From Clostridium acetobutylicum ATCC 824 (GTDB lineage: Bacteria; Bacillota; Clostridia; Clostridiales; Clostridiaceae), in contig NC_003030.1 in NCBI RefSeq assembly GCF_000008765.1, positions 1,088,001 through 1,152,000 on the forward strand: DNA of 64,000 nucleotides, written 5' to 3'. The position numbers and the translations under genes are program-made. How positions within the stretch are numbered: position 1 is the stretch's first letter; every line of letters starts with the position of its first letter. Positions 1-9,624 of the stretch are shown here, piece after piece. The notes below the pieces were generated by a model. That model made no database searches, had not been told where the DNA came from, and saw only the letters and a list, made by a program, of their open reading frames with translations.

Positions 1-135
1 GTATAATTAAATAAAGTTTTGAATAACCTCTAAAACTTGGGAAATAAAATATAGTATTATATAAAAAATATTAATTGACTTTATGTAAATGATTATTTAA
101 AGTTGTGTGCTAAATTAAGAAGGAGAATAATATAT

Positions 136-981
136 ATGGAAAAGATAGCGATTATAACGGATACTACGGCTGATTTGACTGAGGAGTTTATAAAAGAGAA
201 TGATATAAATGTATTATCATTCAGAATCATATATAAAGATAAAGAATATAAAGACAAAGTAGATATAACTTCTGAAGAGGTATATAGGAATTTTGAGATT
301 GAAGTACCTAAATCTTCCATGCCATCACTTCAGGATATGGAGGATTTATACAAAAAGCTAGAGGAAGAAGGATATACTCATGCGATAGGTATAACCCTTT
401 CAAGTGGTCTCTCAGGAATATTTAATGGACTAAAAATGATTGCTGATGAACATAGTAAAATTAAATCTTTTATATATGATTCAAAGCTAATATCTTTAGG
501 TGAAGGTGCATTAGTTGAAGAATGTTCTAAGATGATTCATAACAATAAAAGCTTTGATGAAATTGTAAAGGCTATACCAGAGATAAGGAAAAAAATACAT
601 CTGTTTTTTGTTGTAGGCACTCTTGACTATTTAAAAAAAGGTGGTAGAATAGGAAAAATAGCAGGAACAATAGGAAAGCTTTTAAATATTAAACCTATAG
701 TTTCAGTGGATGATAATGGTGTCTATTATGCGTACGATAAGGTTCGTGGTAGAAAGCAATCTCTAAATAGAGTAATGGAAATAGCAAAAGATATTACTAA
801 AAATAGTAAATGTCGAGCATATGTAATGCATGGTGATGCTGAAAAAGAATCAAAAGAATTTTTTAAGAAAGTAAAAGAGCTTCCAAATATTAACAATGCT
901 TTTTATAATGGATGTATAAGTCCGGTTTCAGGAGTTCATAGTGGGCCAGGTCTTGTTGGACTTGTACTATTAGAGGAATAA
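136..981 (+). CDS. DegV family fatty-acid-binding protein
   Basis: DegV proteins bind a fatty acid in a cleft between two domains; in Firmicutes some act as FakB partners of the fatty acid kinase FakA. The 281-residue product has the family landmarks: DTTADLT near the N-terminus, SSGLSGIFNG in the lipid-binding region, KKGGRIGK, and IKPIVSVDDNG. The start is the ATG after AAGGAGAA; the frame is open further upstream but without a ribosome site. A PadR-type regulator begins one base after the stop, so the two are probably co-transcribed. Family assignment is firm; the bound lipid and any kinase partner are not visible here. Confidence 0.9.
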   Translation: MEKIAIITDTTADLTEEFIKENDINVLSFRIIYKDKEYKDKVDITSEEVYRNFEIEVPKSSMPSLQDMEDLYKKLEEEGYTHAIGITLSSGLSGIFNGLKMIADEHSKIKSFIYDSKLISLGEGALVEECSKMIHNNKSFDEIVKAIPEIRKKIHLFFVVGTLDYLKKGGRIGKIAGTIGKLLNIKPIVSVDDNGVYYAYDKVRGRKQSLNRVMEIAKDITKNSKCRAYVMHGDAEKESKEFFKKVKELPNINNAFYNGCISPVSGVHSGPGLVGLVLLEE

Positions 982-982
982 T

Positions 983-1429
983 ATGCATAGAAATGAATTA
1001 GATATTAAAGAAGAGGAAAAGAAACTCTACGAGGAATATAAGCAGAAACTTGCAGAAATAAGGAAAATAAAAAAAGAAGGTGAAGCAGTTGGCCAAGTAT
1101 TTACAAAAGGACTGCTCCCCCTTTATGTTCTCTTTATATTGAGTTTAGCGCCTACAAATGGAAATGATATTGCAAACCAAATTGGAAAGAGAACTGATGG
1201 CTTATGGATTCCAAGCACTGGTGGTATATACCCTATATTAAAAAAAATGGAAAAGAAAAGTTTTATATCTGGAAAATGGAATGATGAAAGTAAAAAGAAA
1301 CAGAAAATATACAACATAACAGATATAGGATTGAAGGAACTTGAGAATAAGAAATATCTTTTAAAAGATAGAATAAGTGATGCACTTCATGTTTTTGAAA
1401 TTGTATATAAAGATTTATATGAAAAATAG
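983..1429 (+). CDS. PadR-like winged-helix transcriptional regulator
   Basis: A 148-residue protein with a charged N-terminal helix of about 40 residues followed by a PadR-type winged helix (about 45-125). The typical pattern is seen: leucine-rich first helix, a recognition region ending STGGIYPILKKMEKK, then a basic wing. PadR proteins are dimeric repressors that often respond to small molecules or stress. The gene starts immediately after the DegV stop and its ribosome site lies inside the end of that gene, so translation is probably coupled. Target genes are unknown. No clear terminator follows before the next gene. Confidence 0.8.
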   Translation: MHRNELDIKEEEKKLYEEYKQKLAEIRKIKKEGEAVGQVFTKGLLPLYVLFILSLAPTNGNDIANQIGKRTDGLWIPSTGGIYPILKKMEKKSFISGKWNDESKKKQKIYNITDIGLKELENKKYLLKDRISDALHVFEIVYKDLYEK

Positions 1430-1541
1430 TATTAAAAGAGCTTTAATTTAGTGAATAAACTTTAATTAAAGATTATATTATGTGAAAAGCATAAATATTT
1501 AAGGGAAGTAATCGCTATGAGTAAGTTGGCAGGAGGAATTT

Positions 1542-2093
1542 ATGAATATATACTCTTTATTTGTGGTTGCAATTGCATTATCGCTGGATGCTTTTGGAGT
1601 TGCTCTTAGTATTGGACTTGATAGTTGTGTAAAAAGAAAGAATAAGCTATTATTCGCTATTTCATTTGGCTTTTTTCAATTTTTGTGTACCTTTATAGGG
1701 GCATATTCGGGATTTCTTTTTAATACATACATAACATATGTACCTCAGATTATTGGTGGAATGATAATTGCATTTGTAGGTGCATTTATGATAAAGGAAG
1801 GGTTTGATAATAAGGAAGAAAAGCTGTTATTAAACTTTAAAATGTATTTTGTTTTAGGAATTTCAGTAAGTATAGATGCGGCTGTAGTTGGATTCACTAT
1901 GTTTAATAAAATTTCAAGTAATTATGTTATATTAGGAGATTCCGTTTTTATAGGAATAGTAACCTTAATTCTTTCAATAATTGCATTTATTATATCAAGG
2001 TATTTGAAGAGAATACAATTAGTGTGTAAATATGCTGACTATATAGGAGGAATTATATTAGTTATATTTGGATTAAAGATGATGTTTTTTTAA
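1542..2093 (+). CDS. MntP/YtaF-like membrane transporter
   Basis: A 183-residue protein of about six hydrophobic helices built as two similar halves, typical of the MntP manganese efflux family and its sporulation relative YtaF. Each half carries an intramembrane aspartate motif: [13 protein letters not shown] in helix 1 and [11 protein letters not shown] in the second half. MntP members export Mn2+ using such aspartates. AGGAGG precedes the ATG. MntP and YtaF cannot be told apart confidently by eye. The Fur-family gene downstream makes a metal role plausible, but a terminator separates the two. Confidence 0.75.
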
Positions 2094-2105
2094 TATAAGA
2101 TTAAG

Positions 2106-2140
2106 ATATGCCTCTCATTTTATAGGGGGCATATTTTTTT
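2106..2140 (+). terminator. Rho-independent terminator of the MntP-like gene
   Basis: A roughly 10-bp stem, ATATGCCTCT against GGGGGCATAT with G-U pairs, is followed by a run of T. It lies 13 bases after the stop of the MntP-like gene. Confidence 0.85.
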
Positions 2141-2269
2141 GCTTGAAATTGTAAAAAGGCATTATTTAAGTTTTACATTGTTTTCCGTATGGTAAAGAAT
2201 TGTGATATAATTAGTATGAAGAATACAATATATTTTTGTATATTTTTAATAAGATACCAAGGTGAGATT

Positions 2270-2701
2270 ATGGATTTGAAAACGTACCTGAAGAGTCATA
2301 ACATTAAAATTACTAAATGCAGGCTTAAAATATTAAAAATATTGAATAATGCTAATGATGCCCTTACGGTAGAGACAATATACAAAATTTGCAATGATAA
2401 TGGAAAGTTTGCAGACTTATCTACTGTTTATAGGAGTTTAGATTTATTTGAAGAAAAAAATGTTGTGAGTAAAGTCGATTTAGGAAATGGTAAGTATAGT
2501 TACAAAATAAAAGGAGATACACATAAGCATGTACTAAAATGCAATATGTGTAATAAAGAAATAGAAATAGAATGTCCAATGGACCAAGTAGAGGAAATTA
2601 TAAAGAATAAAACTGGGTTTGTTTTAATAGATCATGAACTAAAAATGAAAGCGCTGTGCAAAGATTGTATGGATAAATCAAACAATGAAAAGAATTCTTA
2701 A
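2270..2701 (+). CDS. Fur family metalloregulator (Fur/Zur/PerR type)
   Basis: The 143-residue product has an N-terminal winged helix (about 1-80, with LSTVYRSLDLFEEKNVV as recognition helix) and a C-terminal dimerisation and metal domain. HKHVLKCNMCNKEIEI holds the histidine cluster and the first CxxC of the structural zinc site; CKDCM near the end is the second CxxC. Such proteins repress metal uptake or peroxide-stress genes when metal-bound. Which metal is sensed cannot be read from this sequence. The ATG after AAGGTGAG is preferred over in-frame ATGs upstream. It ends one base before a convergent gene. Confidence 0.85.
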   Translation: MDLKTYLKSHNIKITKCRLKILKILNNANDALTVETIYKICNDNGKFADLSTVYRSLDLFEEKNVVSKVDLGNGKYSYKIKGDTHKHVLKCNMCNKEIEIECPMDQVEEIIKNKTGFVLIDHELKMKALCKDCMDKSNNEKNS

Positions 2702-2702
2702 G

Positions 2703-3047
2703 TTAGTTTAAAGGATTAGCTTGTTCTATATGTTTTAATTTCCATATTCCTGATGAATTTCTTAGCATGGTAAGTTTATAGGTTATAGTTTTGTGGGGAG
2801 ATTTCGATTCAATTCCACTTACGAATAATATAGATTCATCATTAGAAGAAAATTTTAGGTTATAAGAATCAACCTTGTAAAGTTTATGGGTATTAAAAAC
2901 TCCAGAAGTCATATAATAATCAGCAGCATAGGTTATATCATGTAGCTTGTTCAAATTAATTCTATGATCTATATAAAATATAATTAAAATGACTAAGAAA
3001 GCCGCAATGAGTGGTTTCTTATTTTTGAAAATAAAATTTTTAAGCAT
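2703..3047 (-). CDS. Small membrane-anchored protein of unknown function
   Basis: A 114-residue protein with one N-terminal membrane segment (about 12-26, LIAAFLVILIIFYI) and an outward-facing domain of about 85 residues with alternating polar and hydrophobic residues, suggesting beta structure (for example TITYKLTMLRNSSGIWKLKHI). No family is recognised. AGAGGTG precedes the ATG at a good distance, which supports a real gene. It converges on the Fur-family gene with a single base between stops and no separate terminator hairpin. Confidence 0.6.
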   Translation of the reverse strand: MLKNFIFKNKKPLIAAFLVILIIFYIDHRINLNKLHDITYAADYYMTSGVFNTHKLYKVDSYNLKFSSNDESILFVSGIESKSPHKTITYKLTMLRNSSGIWKLKHIEQANPLN

Positions 3048-3154
3048 AGATGCACCTCTAATAATTGTAAAATATTTACAAAAATAATTATATTGCTAAA
3101 ATATATAAAAAACAATACTTATATATAAAAATATTTAAGGAAGGATTAATTGAT

Positions 3155-3553
3155 ATGGATTTTACATCATTAGTTTTATTTGAGAAGAAAGAAAATGACA
3201 ATAATTTTTTGAAAGAGATTGGAAGTTACGAGGTAAATGATGGAGCAGAATACATAATGAAAATGTATTACGATGGTGATAAGATAAAGGCATGGTTTAA
3301 TACAAAAAATGATGTTGAAGATTGGGAATATTCAGCTTGTTATGATCTTTTTAACGAGGAACTGTTTACAGAAAAAGGTTTTGATATAAGTGAAGTGGAT
3401 GATGAATACAATCCTACATGGCTTGTTAAATTTGATTTTATAGAGGAACATACTGAGATGCAAAATAGAATATATGAATTATGTAGTTTGATAAAACAAG
3501 AAATGGATAGAATATTTAAGAGTATGCAAGGAAAAAAGGATGAGTATATTTAA
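3155..3553 (+). CDS. Conserved clostridial-type hypothetical protein
   Basis: A 132-residue acidic soluble protein without a signal peptide or membrane segment. The first half reads as beta strands (GSYEVNDGAEYIMKMYYDG), the last third as helices. The function is not recognised. AAGGAAGG precedes the ATG. The rhomboid protease gene starts 15 bases after its stop, so the two likely form one transcription unit. Confidence 0.65.
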   Translation: MDFTSLVLFEKKENDNNFLKEIGSYEVNDGAEYIMKMYYDGDKIKAWFNTKNDVEDWEYSACYDLFNEELFTEKGFDISEVDDEYNPTWLVKFDFIEEHTEMQNRIYELCSLIKQEMDRIFKSMQGKKDEYI

Positions 3554-3568
3554 GCTTTTGGAGGATGT

Positions 3569-4555
3569 ATGGAAAAGTCTGAAAAATATATAATTGAGAG
3601 CTTATCAACAAGAGGGCACTGTCTTCTTGAGGAATTTAAATATCAGGATAAAAATACACAATTTTGGGGTGTTTCTTTTGTTAATAATGAGATTAAGAAG
3701 TATGTGATTTTTTCAGCTGAAGATAAATTTGAATATATAGATTATTCAAATTCAGAGCATGAAAATATTCAAGATATTAGTAGTGAAAATATTATTAAGG
3801 TGCTATTAGTAGAAAATGATAGCTCATTTCAAAAATATGTACAAAATCATGGAAAAGGTAATATTATAGTTATAGACTGTTTAAAAAACAAAATACTTTA
3901 TGCAGAGGAGACAGGAACCAATATTGCTGAGATAATCACACTATTCTTAAATGAACTTCAAAGCAGAGAGCAAGAACAAAAAAAAGATATGAGAGTAACT
4001 TGGATATTAATTGTTATAAATTTTATAGTTTATGGGATTTCAGCCTGGCTTTCTGGTAATCCAGTTGCTATAAGTAATCAAGTTCTTAACTTTATGGGAG
4101 CAAAAAATAGTGTGCTAATAGACAATGGACAATATTATAGACTTATAACATGTATGTTCTTACATGCCGGCATAACTCATATTGGTGCTAATATGTATTC
4201 ATTATATTCTATGGGGTATATGCTTGAAAATATTTATGGCAAACTTAGATATACTGCTATATATTTCATATCAGGAATTACAGCTTCATTTTTTAGTTAC
4301 ATCTTTAGCAGAGAAAGCCTGTCAGTTGGTGCATCGGGTGCCATTTTTGGTCTTCTAGGTGCAGCTATAGTATTTGGATTTAAATTAAGAAAAAGAATTG
4401 GAAAAGCATTTTTTGCAAATATGGTAGGAGTTTTTGCATTAAACATATTTATAAGTTTTACTATACCTAATATAGATATTTTTGCCCACTTTGGAGGCTT
4501 TTTAGGCGGAGTTGTAGTATCGGTTATTTTAGGAAGAACAATATGGGAGAAATAA
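3569..4555 (+). CDS. Rhomboid family intramembrane serine protease
   Basis: Rhomboid proteases cleave transmembrane helices of substrate proteins. The 328-residue protein has a soluble N-terminal part of about 140 residues, then at least six membrane helices. Family motifs are complete: HAGITHIGANMYSLYSMG, the catalytic serine in GASGAIFG (Ser256), and the catalytic histidine in FAHFGGFLGG (His307). The N-terminal extension resembles that of Gram-positive GluP/YqgP-like rhomboids in position but is not recognised in sequence. A GGAGG site precedes the ATG. A strong bidirectional terminator follows. Confidence 0.9.
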   Translation: MEKSEKYIIESLSTRGHCLLEEFKYQDKNTQFWGVSFVNNEIKKYVIFSAEDKFEYIDYSNSEHENIQDISSENIIKVLLVENDSSFQKYVQNHGKGNIIVIDCLKNKILYAEETGTNIAEIITLFLNELQSREQEQKKDMRVTWILIVINFIVYGISAWLSGNPVAISNQVLNFMGAKNSVLIDNGQYYRLITCMFLHAGITHIGANMYSLYSMGYMLENIYGKLRYTAIYFISGITASFFSYIFSRESLSVGASGAIFGLLGAAIVFGFKLRKRIGKAFFANMVGVFALNIFISFTIPNIDIFAHFGGFLGGVVVSVILGRTIWEK

Positions 4556-4592
4556 TAAGAATGGTTTTTTAATTATAAAAACCATTCTTATT
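4554..4592. terminator. Bidirectional terminator between convergent genes
   Basis: A perfect stem of about 16 bp, AATAAGAATGGTTTTT with its reverse complement, has a short loop and T/A runs on both sides. It serves the rhomboid gene and the convergent FtsH-like gene. Confidence 0.85.
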
Positions 4593-4608
4593 ATTTTGCT
4601 ATGATATT

Positions 4609-6357
4609 TTATTGAATATTTAATCCTTGTATGTCCTCATAATTAAGAGTTTCTACATCTAAAAGCTTATTAGACATATTCTCAAGTATATGTTTGTTAT
4701 TAAGTAAAATATTTTTTGTGTCTTCATATAATGTTTCTACTAAATCTTTACATTCATCAATTACTGAAGTTGAAACAGAATAGTTGATTTCTGATAATGC
4801 ATCTGCGTTTAAAAGTCCTAAACTTGATCCCATACCATATTGTGTTACAAGCTTTGTTACGGCGCTAGTTACCTTTTGCAGGTCGTTATAAGCACCAGTA
4901 GTTATAGAAGACTTTCCAAAGATTATTTCCTCAGCAGCTCTACCACCAAGCAAAACTCTAATTCTATTTTGTATATATTCTTTGTTTTGATACATTTTAT
5001 CTTCTGGTATACTTAAGGTGTAACCGCCAGAACCATTGGTGCTTGGTATTATAGTTATCTTTGATACTTTTTCTTCAGGAAGTACCTTTAATGATACTAG
5101 AGCATGTCCGGATTCATGGTAAGCAGTTATTTTTTTATCGGTCAGGCTTATATGTGATCTATCAACCTTTTCATAACCTGCAATTACAATTGAAAAGGCT
5201 TTATCCATATGTTGATTTTCAATAAAAGAACTATTTTCTTTACAGGCAAGTATTGCAGCTTCATTAACTAAATTTTCTAGTTTGGCGCCAGAAAAATATG
5301 CTGTTTTTTGTGCTAAATCGTTTAAATCAATATCTTTAACAGGTTTGTTTTTTACTAAAAGGCTTAAGATTTTTTTTCTTGCAGAAATATCTGGAAGATT
5401 TATCTCAATATGCCTATCAAATCTACCTGGACGAAGAAGAGCACTATCAAGTACATCAATTCTATTGGTTGCGGCAATAACAACTATACCTTCTTTTTCC
5501 TTAAAACCAGACATTTCAGTTAAAAGTGCATTTAAGGTTTGATCTCTTTCTTCAGAGCCACCGGATTTTCCACCATCACGTTTTTTACCAATAGCGTCTA
5601 TTTCGTCTATAAAAATAACAGCTTTTCCATTTGAACGTGCTTTTTTGAAGAGCTGTCGTATTCTACTAGCTCCCACGCCTACATAAACTTGTATAAAGTC
5701 TGAACCTGACATTGCATAAAATGGAACATTAGCTTCGCCGGCAATAGCCTTCGCCAGCATTGTTTTTCCTGTACCAGGTTCACCATATAAAATAACTCCT
5801 TTTGGCATTCTTGCACCATATAAGTTGTATTTTTCTGGATTTTTAAGGAAATCAATTATATCCTGAACGCTTTCTTTTGCCTCTTCGTTACCTGCAACAT
5901 CGTTAAATTTAACACCTACATTTTCTATGCTGTCTGTTTCTAGTTTATCAACTGCAAAGGCTTTTTTTGTTGGAATCGATATCTTAAAGACCTTAATCAA
6001 TGAAGTAATGAAATACAGTGTAGAGATTGCAAGAATTAATAGGTAAACTGTACTTTTTGACTGTTTAAAATCATCTTCGGATACCTTTATACTATTCTTT
6101 AACAGATTTTCCTTAAAATTATCTGTCCTTGGATTATCTGTAGTATATACTGACCCGCTTTTTAATTGTACAGTTATTTTAGGGGAGGATGTTAGGTATA
6201 CAGTTTCAACTTTATTTGCTTTGATATCTTTTTCGAAATTTATATACATTTTATATTGTGTCTTATTAATACTAACTAAGGAAGAGGCAAATAAGGTTAA
6301 AGAGCACAAAAATATAAACGCAGGAACGATAAAATGTTTATTTTTTAGATATTTCAT
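4609..6357 (-). CDS. FtsH-type ATP-dependent zinc metalloprotease (short paralogue)
   Basis: FtsH hexamers unfold and degrade membrane and soluble proteins. This 582-residue protein has two membrane segments (about 10-28 and 104-122) around a small outside domain of about 75 residues. An AAA+ module follows with Walker A GEPGTGKT (192-199), Walker B ending FIDE (249-252), and the SRH region with [17 protein letters not shown]. The M41 zinc site is HESGH (414-418). It is shorter than the usual 600-650 residues and lacks the long acidic C-terminal tail. It may be a second FtsH beside the housekeeping copy. AGGAGG precedes the ATG. Confidence 0.9.
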   Translation of the reverse strand: MKYLKNKHFIVPAFIFLCSLTLFASSLVSINKTQYKMYINFEKDIKANKVETVYLTSSPKITVQLKSGSVYTTDNPRTDNFKENLLKNSIKVSEDDFKQSKSTVYLLILAISTLYFITSLIKVFKISIPTKKAFAVDKLETDSIENVGVKFNDVAGNEEAKESVQDIIDFLKNPEKYNLYGARMPKGVILYGEPGTGKTMLAKAIAGEANVPFYAMSGSDFIQVYVGVGASRIRQLFKKARSNGKAVIFIDEIDAIGKKRDGGKSGGSEERDQTLNALLTEMSGFKEKEGIVVIAATNRIDVLDSALLRPGRFDRHIEINLPDISARKKILSLLVKNKPVKDIDLNDLAQKTAYFSGAKLENLVNEAAILACKENSSFIENQHMDKAFSIVIAGYEKVDRSHISLTDKKITAYHESGHALVSLKVLPEEKVSKITIIPSTNGSGGYTLSIPEDKMYQNKEYIQNRIRVLLGGRAAEEIIFGKSSITTGAYNDLQKVTSAVTKLVTQYGMGSSLGLLNADALSEINYSVSTSVIDECKDLVETLYEDTKNILLNNKHILENMSNKLLDVETLNYEDIQGLNIQ

Positions 6358-6602
6358 TCTATATCCTCCTAGATACTAATCTGGTTTACATAATACATTA
6401 TACAGAATATTTGTCCCATGTCTATTGGTAAATAAAACAAGTAAATCAAATGTTTAAAAATATTAAAAATGCATAACATATTAGCGAATAAATCATGTAA
6501 TATAATTTCATAAATAAAAACTGTTCTAAAAGGTGAAGGTTTTTTATTAAAGAAATTGATTTACTATTTTTATCTAAATTTGTAGGTGAGAGGAGTGTAC
6601 TT

Positions 6603-6773
6603 ATGAAATCTTTAAAAGGTGTAACAACAGGAGCAGTTATAGGAGCAGTTACGGGGATGATTATTGCACCACAGCTTAGTAAGAGTGCTAGAAAAAAATT
6701 TAGAAAATCAAGTAGAATGATAAGGGATACTGCAGAAGATATAATAGATTCAATGAAAATGTGGAGTAAATAA
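6603..6773 (+). CDS. YtxH-like small protein (56 aa)
   Basis: This short gene encodes a 56-residue protein beginning MKSLKGVTTGAVIGAVTG, a glycine/alanine-rich membrane-inserting hairpin of the YtxH type. A basic amphipathic tail follows (KSARKKFRKSSRMIRDTAEDI). YtxH-like proteins are poorly understood and often stress-associated. AGAGGAG sits seven bases before the ATG, and a clean terminator follows the stop, so a real short transcript is likely. Confidence 0.75.
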   Translation: MKSLKGVTTGAVIGAVTGMIIAPQLSKSARKKFRKSSRMIRDTAEDIIDSMKMWSK

Positions 6774-6806
6774 AAAAATCGGATAGAAATATCCGATTTT
6801 TTATTT
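6772..6806 (+). terminator. Terminator of the YtxH-like gene
   Basis: An 11-bp stem (AAAATCGGATA and its complement) with a GAAA tetraloop is followed by a T run. It begins at the stop codon of the 56-aa gene. Confidence 0.85.
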
Positions 6807-6834
6807 AAAAAGACTTAAAAAAAGTGCTTGACTC

Positions 6835-6864
6835 TTGGAATTTTAAGAAAAAATATGGTATAAT
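6835..6864 (+). promoter_or_regulatory. Probable sigma-A promoter of the tandem HTH-TPR genes
   Basis: TTGGAA (6835-6840) and TATAAT (6859-6864) are separated by 18 bases, with a TGG just before the -10. This lies about 110 bases upstream of the first receptor gene. Confidence 0.55.
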
Positions 6865-6973
6865 CATATTACGTAATAAAAATACATTTATATAGTAATA
6901 CCATATAAATGCCAATAATTGATAAAAAAATTAAATTCAATTAAATCACATGAGCGAGTAAAGGAAGATACGT

Positions 6974-8278
6974 ATGGAAATATTGTCTTTGGGAGAAAAA
7001 ATTAAAGCGAGAAGAAAAGAATTAAATATGACACTTAAGGATTTGGCTGGAGACAGGATTACACCGGGGCAAATAAGTCTGGTTGAATCCGGTAAATCAA
7101 ACCCAAGTATGGATTTACTTGAATATCTTGCCGGTGCGCTTAATACATCAGTTGAATATTTAATGGAATCAGAAGAAACACAAGCTGAAAAAATATGTGT
7201 ATATTATGAAAATACAGCAGAAGCATATATGCTTAATGATGAACTTATGGAAGCTGAACAGTATCTTGAAAAGGCAATGTATTATGCAGAAAATTATAAG
7301 ATTTCTTATAGAAAAGCGAGAACGCTATATTTATATGGATGCATAAATATGAATAAGAACGAGTTAGGGGTAGCACAGCAATTTTTTCTTTCATCAAATG
7401 TTCTTTTTATAAAATTAAATCACTATGAGGATATAATCAATACGTTTATAAACCTTGGTAAAATAACACTTAATTTAAAGGCATATAATTCATCTTGTAG
7501 TTATTTCGAACAAGCTGAAAGAGTTTCAAGAGATAACGACATAGGAAATGATTTTCTAATAGGTGAAATTTATTATTATATGTCCCTAGTTTATTTTAAG
7601 ATGAATAATAGCAATAAAACAATTAAATACTGTTTAATGGCTAAAGAAAAATTTGCAGAGCTTGAAAACAAAAAGGAATATGCAAGAACACTACTTATAC
7701 TATCTAAGGAATATAGTAAAAGTGGAGATGTTGATAATGCAATAAAGTATTCTAAGAAGGCACTTAAAGCTTTTAAAGAAAATGATAATATGTTTGCGGT
7801 AGCAGATATAGAAAATGAGTTAGGAAAATTATTCTATGAATTTGAAAACATAGAGGAATCATTCATACATTTAAATAAAGCAAAAGAAATAAGAAAGAAA
7901 ACAAAAGGACATGAATTTATAGAAACATTATGTAATATTTGTGAAAATTATATAAAACTCAAAGATACTGAAAATTCTCAAAAGGTTTTAAATGAAATAA
8001 AAGAAAACATAGATGGGAATAATGTATTTGATATACTTAAATACTATATGCTTAAGTATAGAATAAGTATTCTAAATAGGAGCTTAAAAGAAGCTGAAAA
8101 TATTTTACTAAGAGCGCTTCAGTATGCTGAAAATATGGAACTTGAAAAAGAAGCTGCTGAGTTTTCGGTAATAATTGGAAAGTACTATATTGATAATGGC
8201 GATGATGTAGAAGCTGCCAAATATCTAAATAGTGGTATAGAAAAATTCAAAAAGATAGGTGTATTGAAGGATTTGTAA
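6974..8278 (+). CDS. HTH-TPR regulator, RRNPP peptide-receptor type (first of a pair)
   Basis: The 434-residue product has an XRE-type helix-turn-helix (about 5-65, GEKIKARRKELNMTLKDLAG, then QISLVESGKSNPSMDLLEYLA). About 360 residues of TPR-like helical repeats follow (for example ALKAFKENDNMFAVADIENELGK read as successive helices). This is the layout of RRNPP regulators (Rap/Rgg/NprR/PlcR/PrgX), which bind a re-imported peptide pheromone in the TPR superhelix. A close relative starts 10 bases downstream. C. acetobutylicum is known to carry several such receptors (named Qss); I believe this pair belongs to them, from memory. No precursor peptide gene is visible beside it. Confidence 0.8.
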   Translation: MEILSLGEKIKARRKELNMTLKDLAGDRITPGQISLVESGKSNPSMDLLEYLAGALNTSVEYLMESEETQAEKICVYYENTAEAYMLNDELMEAEQYLEKAMYYAENYKISYRKARTLYLYGCINMNKNELGVAQQFFLSSNVLFIKLNHYEDIINTFINLGKITLNLKAYNSSCSYFEQAERVSRDNDIGNDFLIGEIYYYMSLVYFKMNNSNKTIKYCLMAKEKFAELENKKEYARTLLILSKEYSKSGDVDNAIKYSKKALKAFKENDNMFAVADIENELGKLFYEFENIEESFIHLNKAKEIRKKTKGHEFIETLCNICENYIKLKDTENSQKVLNEIKENIDGNNVFDILKYYMLKYRISILNRSLKEAENILLRALQYAENMELEKEAAEFSVIIGKYYIDNGDDVEAAKYLNSGIEKFKKIGVLKDL

Positions 8279-8297
8279 TCGGATAGGTGTGAGAAGG

Positions 8298-9563
8298 ATG
8301 GAAATATTATCTGTTGGTGAAAAAATTAAAAGAGCAAGAATTTATAAGAGGCTTACACTAAAAGATATATGTGATGATAAAGTATCCGTATCTAAGATGA
8401 GCTGCATCGAAAATGGAAAGATAACTCCAGATAATGAAATTTTAGAATTTGTGGCTAAAAAGCTTAATGTTGCTCTTGACTACTTAAAGTATGATGTTAA
8501 AGATCAATTTCAGAGTAATCTTGATAATTTGAAAGATATTGAAGAAGGAAAAAAGGACGAGTATCTAAGATACAATGTATACTATGCAGAGCAATATGAA
8601 TATTATGATATTGCGTTTCAATTTATGCATGAATTATTTAATTTGTATGTTAATAAAAATAAGCTTGATATAGTTCAAAGTTTAACTTCAGAGTATTATG
8701 ACATATGTCGAAAGGTGACAGATTGTGATAATAGATCTATGTATAACCTTGATATAGGAAAATATCTTCTTGCTAGTAGAGAATACCGTCAAGCTATAAA
8801 TTATTATAGTAGAGTTAGAAAAGAATTAAAAACTGGATTCTCAGAAAACAAAAAGAGAATCAAAATGTTGATAGAAAGTTATTACTACGAAACATTAAGC
8901 TATATTTTATGCGAGGATTACGATAATGCATATGAATTGGAGAAAGAATTGTTAGAACTTATTGAATATGTTGATACTGATAATCAACATGCAAAAATAT
9001 ATAGTGTAATGATGTTTCTGTGTTTAAAAAAGAATATTGATCAATTTGATTACTATAAGGAAAAGATTGAGAATTACTGTGATATTAATAGTGAAATTAA
9101 GGCAAGGGTTATGTATGTTTGTGCACTGAAGATGATTAATGATGAAAAAGTGGAAGAAGCAAAAGGATACATTGCTAAAGCTTTAGAACAATTTCAAGGA
9201 AAAATTGAAAATAAATACATTCCTTTTATAGTGGAATTGGTTAATGAGGTTTCAAGACGCAATAATTTAGAAAGATACAGAGGAATATGTGATCTTATAT
9301 TAGATTATTCTATAGGAATAGAAAACAGTGTTCTTATGGAGAGATGTTATTATTTAAAATCAAGAATATTTAAGGCATCAAATGATCTTGAATCTTATGA
9401 AATGTATATGAATTTGGCTTTGGATCTCCTTATAAAGAGTGGAAATGAGGATGATATCTATACAAGATATATGGAAATGGGAAATATGTACTCTACATTG
9501 GGCAATGTAAAAGATGCTCTTAGATATTTTAATTTAGCAATTAACATGAGCAATAAAATGTAA
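8298..9563 (+). CDS. HTH-TPR regulator, RRNPP peptide-receptor type (second of a pair)
   Basis: A 421-residue paralogue of the preceding gene: both begin MEILS-(L/V)-GEKIK, have an XRE helix-turn-helix (about 5-65) and a long helical TPR-like region. The TPR part is much more diverged than the HTH, as expected if the two recognise different peptides. The ATG is chosen because AGGTG lies eight bases upstream and because it aligns with the paralogue; a GTG three codons earlier is possible. It is probably co-transcribed with the first copy. A 16-bp hairpin spans its stop codon. Confidence 0.8.
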   Translation: MEILSVGEKIKRARIYKRLTLKDICDDKVSVSKMSCIENGKITPDNEILEFVAKKLNVALDYLKYDVKDQFQSNLDNLKDIEEGKKDEYLRYNVYYAEQYEYYDIAFQFMHELFNLYVNKNKLDIVQSLTSEYYDICRKVTDCDNRSMYNLDIGKYLLASREYRQAINYYSRVRKELKTGFSENKKRIKMLIESYYYETLSYILCEDYDNAYELEKELLELIEYVDTDNQHAKIYSVMMFLCLKKNIDQFDYYKEKIENYCDINSEIKARVMYVCALKMINDEKVEEAKGYIAKALEQFQGKIENKYIPFIVELVNEVSRRNNLERYRGICDLILDYSIGIENSVLMERCYYLKSRIFKASNDLESYEMYMNLALDLLIKSGNEDDIYTRYMEMGNMYSTLGNVKDALRYFNLAINMSNKM

Positions 9564-9579
9564 ATTTTATTGCTCATGT
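9544..9579 (+). terminator. Perfect 16-bp hairpin over the stop codon of the second HTH-TPR gene
   Basis: The 16-base arms 9544-9559 and 9564-9579 are exact reverse complements with a four-base loop (GTAA) that contains most of the TAA stop. Only a weak T-rich stretch follows, so termination may be partial. Confidence 0.55.
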
Positions 9580-9624
9580 AATTTTATATAAAATTATGAA
9601 TTATGTTAAAAGGGAAGTGAAAGT

